From positions 1 through 8,671 of the forward strand of contig JAJYKQ010000044.1 of NCBI GenBank assembly GCA_021788495.1: DNA of 8,671 bases. The letters are read 5' to 3'. Source of the DNA: a bacterium. Its GTDB lineage: Bacteria; SZUA-79; Acidulodesulfobacterales; Acidulodesulfobacteraceae. A model generated the notes under the pieces. It was not told the origin of the DNA and did no database searches. It saw only the letters and a list, made by a program, of their open reading frames with translations. The translations under genes and the position numbers were made by a program. This document shows positions 5,897-8,671 of this stretch, one piece after another. Positions within the stretch are counted from its first letter, which is position 1, and every line of letters begins with the position of its first letter.

Positions 5897-5943
5897 GTCG
5901 GCCTTTGGCCGACTCCCCTCCTTTAAAAAGGAGGGGAGCATGG
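5897..5943. repeat. Double palindrome of GGAGGGG type, intact copy
   Basis: Two abutting perfect hairpins. GTCGGCC-TTT-GGCCGAC lies at 5897-5913. CTCCCCTCC (5913-5921) pairs with GGAGGGGAG (5930-5938), and the stem can extend through TTT/AAA. It is GC-rich in an AT-rich spacer and followed by CATGG. It resembles interspersed intergenic palindromic repeats seen in many bacterial genomes. It could also act as an RNA hairpin between uvrB and uvrC, but no U-tract follows on the minus strand. Confidence 0.7.
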
Positions 5944-5974
5944 TCACGGTAATATTTATAATCATTCAAGAACC

Positions 5975-6012
5975 GGCCGACACCACTCCTTTAAAAAATG
6001 AGGGGGCTAAGG
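5975..6012. repeat. Second, decayed copy of the GGAGGGG-type repeat
   Basis: GGCCGAC (5975-5981), then CACTCCTTTAAAAAATGAG and GGGGCTAAGG, aligns base for base with GGCCGAC through CATGG of the copy at 5907-5943. A few substitutions and one extra base break the stem: CACTCC now faces TGAGGG. Same orientation, 68 bases apart. It suggests two insertions or a local duplication followed by decay of one copy. Confidence 0.6.
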
Positions 6013-6065
6013 CGGAAAATTAATCAGACGCCTTTTCCTCTAATTCCTGCTCCGTCGCAAATTAA

Positions 6066-8069
6066 TTAAACCTTATCCATTAATAGCATATTTTTTTTGA
6101 TGTTGTTGATTTCGTCCCTTATGCGCGCCGCTTCTTCGAAATTAAGCTCTTTTACCGCTTTTTTCATTTTTTTAGTCAAATTTTTAATAAGTTTTTCTGC
6201 TTCTTTAGGATCTATTATAAGGGGCGAATTTTCGTCAAAACCGCCGGATAAATCTATATAATCCTGCTCGAATATCGTAGTCAAAAGTCCCGCTATATTT
6301 TTTTGGATGGTCTTCGGAGTTATATTATTTTCTTTGTTATAAGCTTCCTGGATTTTCCTTCTTCGTTCCGTTTCCGAAATTGCGAATTTCATAGAATCCG
6401 TAATGTTGTTGCCGTAAAGTATTACTTTACCTTTGATATTTCTTGCCGCCCTGCCTATAGTCTGGACAAGCGAAGTCTTAGAACGGAGAAATCCTTCTTT
6501 GTCTGCATCTAAAATTCCGATTAATTCGACTTCGGGAATATCCAGTCCTTCCCTAAGCAGGTTTATGCCGACGAGCACGTCAAATTCTCCAAGCCTTAAC
6601 TCTCTTATTATTTTAAATCTCTCGAGCGAATCTATATCGGAATGAAGATATTTTGCCTTTATGCCGCTGTCGATAAGAAACTCGGAAAGGTCTTCGGACA
6701 TCCTTTTGGTAAGCGTGGTAACTAGCGCCCTGCCGCCTCCGGCAACAGTTTTTTTTATTTCCCCTATTATATCGTCAACCTGATTTGTTTCAGGCCTGAC
6801 TTCCACTTCAGGGTCTATTAATCCGGTAGGGCGTATTATCTGTTCGACGACTTGAGAACTTACGCTAAGTTCATAATCTGCAGGAGTAGCGGAAACGAAA
6901 AGAAGATTTTTTATATGCGACGAAAATTCTTCGAAATTAAGCGGACGGTTGTCCAAAGCGCAAGGCAGCCTGAAACCGTATTCGACCAAGGTAGATTTTC
7001 TCGAAATATCTCCGTTATACATCCCCCTTATTTGGGGAACGCTGACGTGGGATTCGTCTATCATAATTATAAAATCTTCAGGGAAATAGTCTAAAAGCGT
7101 CGGCGGCGGTTCCCCTTTTTTTCTTCCGGTCAAATGCCGCGAATAGTTTTCTATACCTGAACAGTATCCCATCTCCTGCATCATTTCAAGATCGTACATA
7201 GTCCGCTGTTCCAATCTTTGCGCTTCTACGAGCTTTCCGAAAGCTTTAAGCTCCATAAGCCTTTCTTTTAATTCTTCCTTTATGGTTTTAACCGCGCTTT
7301 TCATAGTAACTTCGTCCGCCACGTAATGAGAAGCCGGATATATGGCAGCTTTGGAAAGCCTGCGGGTTATAACCCCTCTTAACGGATCGATTTCCGCAAT
7401 CATAGCTACTTCGCTGCCAAAAAATTCAATTCTTAGAGCTATCTCTTCTTCGTATGCAGGAAAAACATCGACTATATCGCCTCTGACCCTGAACGTTCCG
7501 CGATGAAAATCTATATCGTTCCTTTCGTATCTAATATCGGTCAGCTTGTTGAGAACGTCGCTTAAGTTTATCTCATCCCCTTTTTTCACCTCGAGCAGCA
7601 TATTAGCGTAACTTTCCGGCGAACCTAATCCGTAGATGCAGGATACCGAAGCAATCACTATGACATCTCTTCGAGAAAGTATAGAGCGGGTGGCGGAATG
7701 CTTCATTTTATCTATCTGGTCGTTAATGGCAGAATCTTTCTCTATATAAAGGTCTTTGGACGGAACATAAGCTTCCGGCTGGTAATAATCGTAATAGCTT
7801 ATAAAAAATTCTACCGCATTTTCCGGAAATAAGGCTTTAAATTCTGAATAAAGCTGTCCAGCAAGAGTTTTATTGGGCGCTATTATGAGGGCAGGTCTTT
7901 GCAGCTCTTTTATGATATTGGCCATCGTAAAAGTTTTGCCTGAACCTGTCACTCCCAAAAGCGTCTGATAGCGAAAATTTTTATTTTTTATTCCGTCCGT
8001 CAACGCTTCGATAGCTTTCGGCTGATCGCCGGCAGGATTGTTTTCGGAAACAAGATTGAATGAATCCAT
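6066..8069 (-). CDS. uvrB: UvrABC system protein B, excinuclease helicase-like subunit
   Basis: A 667-residue UvrB of normal length. It has the opening [10 protein letters not shown], Walker A GVTGSGKT (39-46) and the beta-hairpin signature [12 protein letters not shown] (92-103) that clamps damaged DNA. It also has Walker B MIDESH (336-341), SATPAD (393-398), the helicase motif QTIGRAARN (536-544), and a C-terminal UVR domain at about 626-661 ([14 protein letters not shown]) that recruits UvrC. UvrB is loaded by UvrA, verifies the lesion with its ATPase, then binds UvrC for incision. The start fits the family ([16 protein letters not shown]), yet no Shine-Dalgarno precedes it. That space holds a perfect 19-bp palindrome containing TATAAT. 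It lies 95 bases downstream of ribH and 238 bases upstream of uvrC on the same strand. No LexA box of the E. coli or Bacillus type is seen; the palindrome may serve an equivalent role. Confidence 0.98.
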   Translation of the reverse strand: MDSFNLVSENNPAGDQPKAIEALTDGIKNKNFRYQTLLGVTGSGKTFTMANIIKELQRPALIIAPNKTLAGQLYSEFKALFPENAVEFFISYYDYYQPEAYVPSKDLYIEKDSAINDQIDKMKHSATRSILSRRDVIVIASVSCIYGLGSPESYANMLLEVKKGDEINLSDVLNKLTDIRYERNDIDFHRGTFRVRGDIVDVFPAYEEEIALRIEFFGSEVAMIAEIDPLRGVITRRLSKAAIYPASHYVADEVTMKSAVKTIKEELKERLMELKAFGKLVEAQRLEQRTMYDLEMMQEMGYCSGIENYSRHLTGRKKGEPPPTLLDYFPEDFIIMIDESHVSVPQIRGMYNGDISRKSTLVEYGFRLPCALDNRPLNFEEFSSHIKNLLFVSATPADYELSVSSQVVEQIIRPTGLIDPEVEVRPETNQVDDIIGEIKKTVAGGGRALVTTLTKRMSEDLSEFLIDSGIKAKYLHSDIDSLERFKIIRELRLGEFDVLVGINLLREGLDIPEVELIGILDADKEGFLRSKTSLVQTIGRAARNIKGKVILYGNNITDSMKFAISETERRRKIQEAYNKENNITPKTIQKNIAGLLTTIFEQDYIDLSGGFDENSPLIIDPKEAEKLIKNLTKKMKKAVKELNFEEAARIRDEINNIKKNMLLMDKV

Positions 8070-8088
8070 AATGTTATATTATAACATT
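8070..8088 (-). promoter_or_regulatory. Perfect 19-bp palindrome with a -10 box abutting uvrB: candidate operator/promoter
   Basis: AATGTTATA (8070-8078), a central T, and TATAACATT (8080-8088) form an exact 9-1-9 palindrome touching the uvrB ATG (8069). On the minus strand it contains TATAAT (8083-8078), placing a transcript start at about 8071-8069, so the mRNA would be leaderless. The matching -35 position (TATCTA) is poor, as is common for regulated promoters. A dimeric repressor bound here would cover the -10. Symmetry is seen; the repressor, perhaps LexA-like, is inferred. Confidence 0.5.
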
Positions 8089-8105
8089 CTTTGCTGTTTT
8101 TAGAT

Positions 8106-8134
8106 ACGGTGACAGAATTCAATTCTGGCACCGT
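8106..8134. repeat. Imperfect palindrome in the ribH-uvrB spacer
   Basis: ACGGTG (8106-8111) and CAGAAT (8113-8118) pair with ATTCTG (8122-8127) and CACCGT (8129-8134), leaving one A/G mismatch and a TCA loop. No U-tract follows on either strand, so it is not a classic terminator. The balanced mismatch and short loop resemble REP-type or transposon-end palindromes. No second copy occurs in this window, so repeat status is unproven. Confidence 0.45.
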
Positions 8135-8164
8135 CACAACTTGGAAAGGGCAGAATTGCGGAAG

Positions 8165-8635
8165 TTAAAGTTTTGCCATAAGGCTTGCCATTTCCACTGC
8201 AGACATTGCAGCTTCAAAGCCTTTATTGCCCATCTTGGAACCTGCCCTCGAGATTGCCTGCTCTATGTTTTCGGCGGTGATAATTCCGAAAGAAACAGGT
8301 ATGTTTGACTGTATGGAAATTTCGGATATTAGTTTTGTAACTTGATTTGAAAGAAGGTCGAAATGGTTTGTTTCTCCTCTTATTATGGTGCCGAGACATA
8401 TTACGCCGTTAAACTTTTTAGATTCGGCAAGTCTTTTAGCGGCTAAAGGTATTTCGAAAGCGCCGGGGACTCTTACTACGGTAATATCGGATTCTTCTAC
8501 GCCGGATCTTTTAAGATAATCTAACGAACCGCCTAAAAGTTTGGAATTCATAAACTCGTTAAATCTTGACATTACGATGCCGAACTTAAATCCTGCGGCT
8601 TTTAGTTCGCCTTCTATGTAATTTATTTTTTCCAT
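8165..8635 (-). CDS. ribH: 6,7-dimethyl-8-ribityllumazine synthase
   Basis: A 156-residue protein at the usual length of about 154. It condenses 5-amino-6-ribitylaminouracil with 3,4-dihydroxy-2-butanone 4-phosphate to the lumazine precursor of riboflavin, in the cytoplasm, usually as a large oligomeric shell. Visible family motifs are SRFNEF (23-28, Phe25 stacking on the pyrimidine), VPGAFEIP (56-63), and GTIIRGETNHFD (82-93) with catalytic His91 and phosphate-binding residues. IPVSFGIIT (112-120), EQA (125-127) and the closing NKGFEAA (137-143) follow. The start is set by GGAGG at 8644-8640, four bases from the ATG. A TATAAT touches the window edge upstream, so ribH may begin its own transcript. 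uvrB follows 95 bases downstream, and no other riboflavin gene is visible. Confidence 0.96.
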   Translation of the reverse strand: MEKINYIEGELKAAGFKFGIVMSRFNEFMNSKLLGGSLDYLKRSGVEESDITVVRVPGAFEIPLAAKRLAESKKFNGVICLGTIIRGETNHFDLLSNQVTKLISEISIQSNIPVSFGIITAENIEQAISRAGSKMGNKGFEAAMSAVEMASLMAKL

Positions 8636-8665
8636 GTAACCCTCCTTTTTTGAGTTAAAATTTTT

Positions 8666-8671
8666 ATTATA
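8666..8671 (-). promoter_or_regulatory. Likely -10 box of ribH at the window edge
   Basis: A perfect TATAAT (8671-8666 on the minus strand) would start transcription near 8659, leaving a leader of about 24 bases before the ribH ATG with GGAGG in it. Any -35 box is outside the window, so this rests on one hexamer. The leader is too short for a riboswitch starting here. Confidence 0.4.

Noticed and set aside
5897..6012. CRISPR-like pair of repeats
   Set aside because: Only two unequal copies, one decayed, with no repeated spacing and no cas genes; better explained as interspersed palindromes.
6009..6034. AAGGCG/CGCCTT hairpin as terminator of uvrB
   Set aside because: Six base pairs with a 14-base loop and no U-tract on the minus strand; too weak to call.
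8636..8671. FMN riboswitch upstream of ribH
   Set aside because: Only 36 bases are visible upstream of the ATG; they contain a -10 box and a ribosome site and none of the conserved RFN-element segments.

Overview
This is an AT-rich bacterial window (roughly one third G+C by eye). It carries seven complete genes and the first 28 codons of an eighth that runs off the left edge. Gene content fits an anaerobic, selenocysteine-using bacterium, perhaps a low-GC deltaproteobacterial (Desulfobacterota-type) lineage. That placement is a guess from composition and gene families; no marker here fixes it.

Layout. Bases 1-85 (-) encode the N-terminus of a membrane-anchored or secreted protein. A promoter-rich spacer with phased T-tracts separates it from a universal stress protein gene (298-744, +). 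Converging on that gene is the most notable one, 913-1569 (-). It encodes a two-domain glutaredoxin-like protein disulfide oxidoreductase whose C-terminal CPxC active site is interrupted by an in-frame TGA exactly where the first cysteine should be. The frame then continues for 75 residues with the expected family sequence. I read this as selenocysteine (UPHC), with a GC-only stem-loop just after the TGA as candidate SECIS. A standard gene caller would stop at 1141 and lose the active site.

Divergent from it is a plus-strand pair: a zinc-dependent phospholipase C/P1 nuclease-fold protein without a signal peptide (1703-2410), and a CobD/HisC-like PLP enzyme, best read as L-threonine-O-3-phosphate decarboxylase of cobalamin synthesis (2467-3678). 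The pair converges, with a 4-base gap, on uvrC (3683-5827, -). Upstream of uvrC on the same strand lie uvrB (6066-8069) and ribH, lumazine synthase (8165-8635). UvrB and UvrC together carry out damage recognition and dual incision in nucleotide excision repair; ribH makes the riboflavin precursor.

Regulation and repeats. The left-edge gene, usp, the selenoprotein gene and ribH have clear Shine-Dalgarno sequences. The phospholipase-like gene, cobD, uvrC and uvrB do not, and each has a -10-like hexamer about 5-8 bases before its start codon, suggesting leaderless transcripts. A perfect 19-bp palindrome abuts the uvrB start and contains its TATAAT, making it a candidate operator. The uvrC-uvrB spacer holds two copies, one perfect and one decayed, of a GGAGGGG-type palindromic repeat. 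The uvrB-ribH spacer holds another imperfect palindrome. No stretch over 300 bases lacks a gene. No rRNA, tRNA, CRISPR array, transposase or phage gene was seen.
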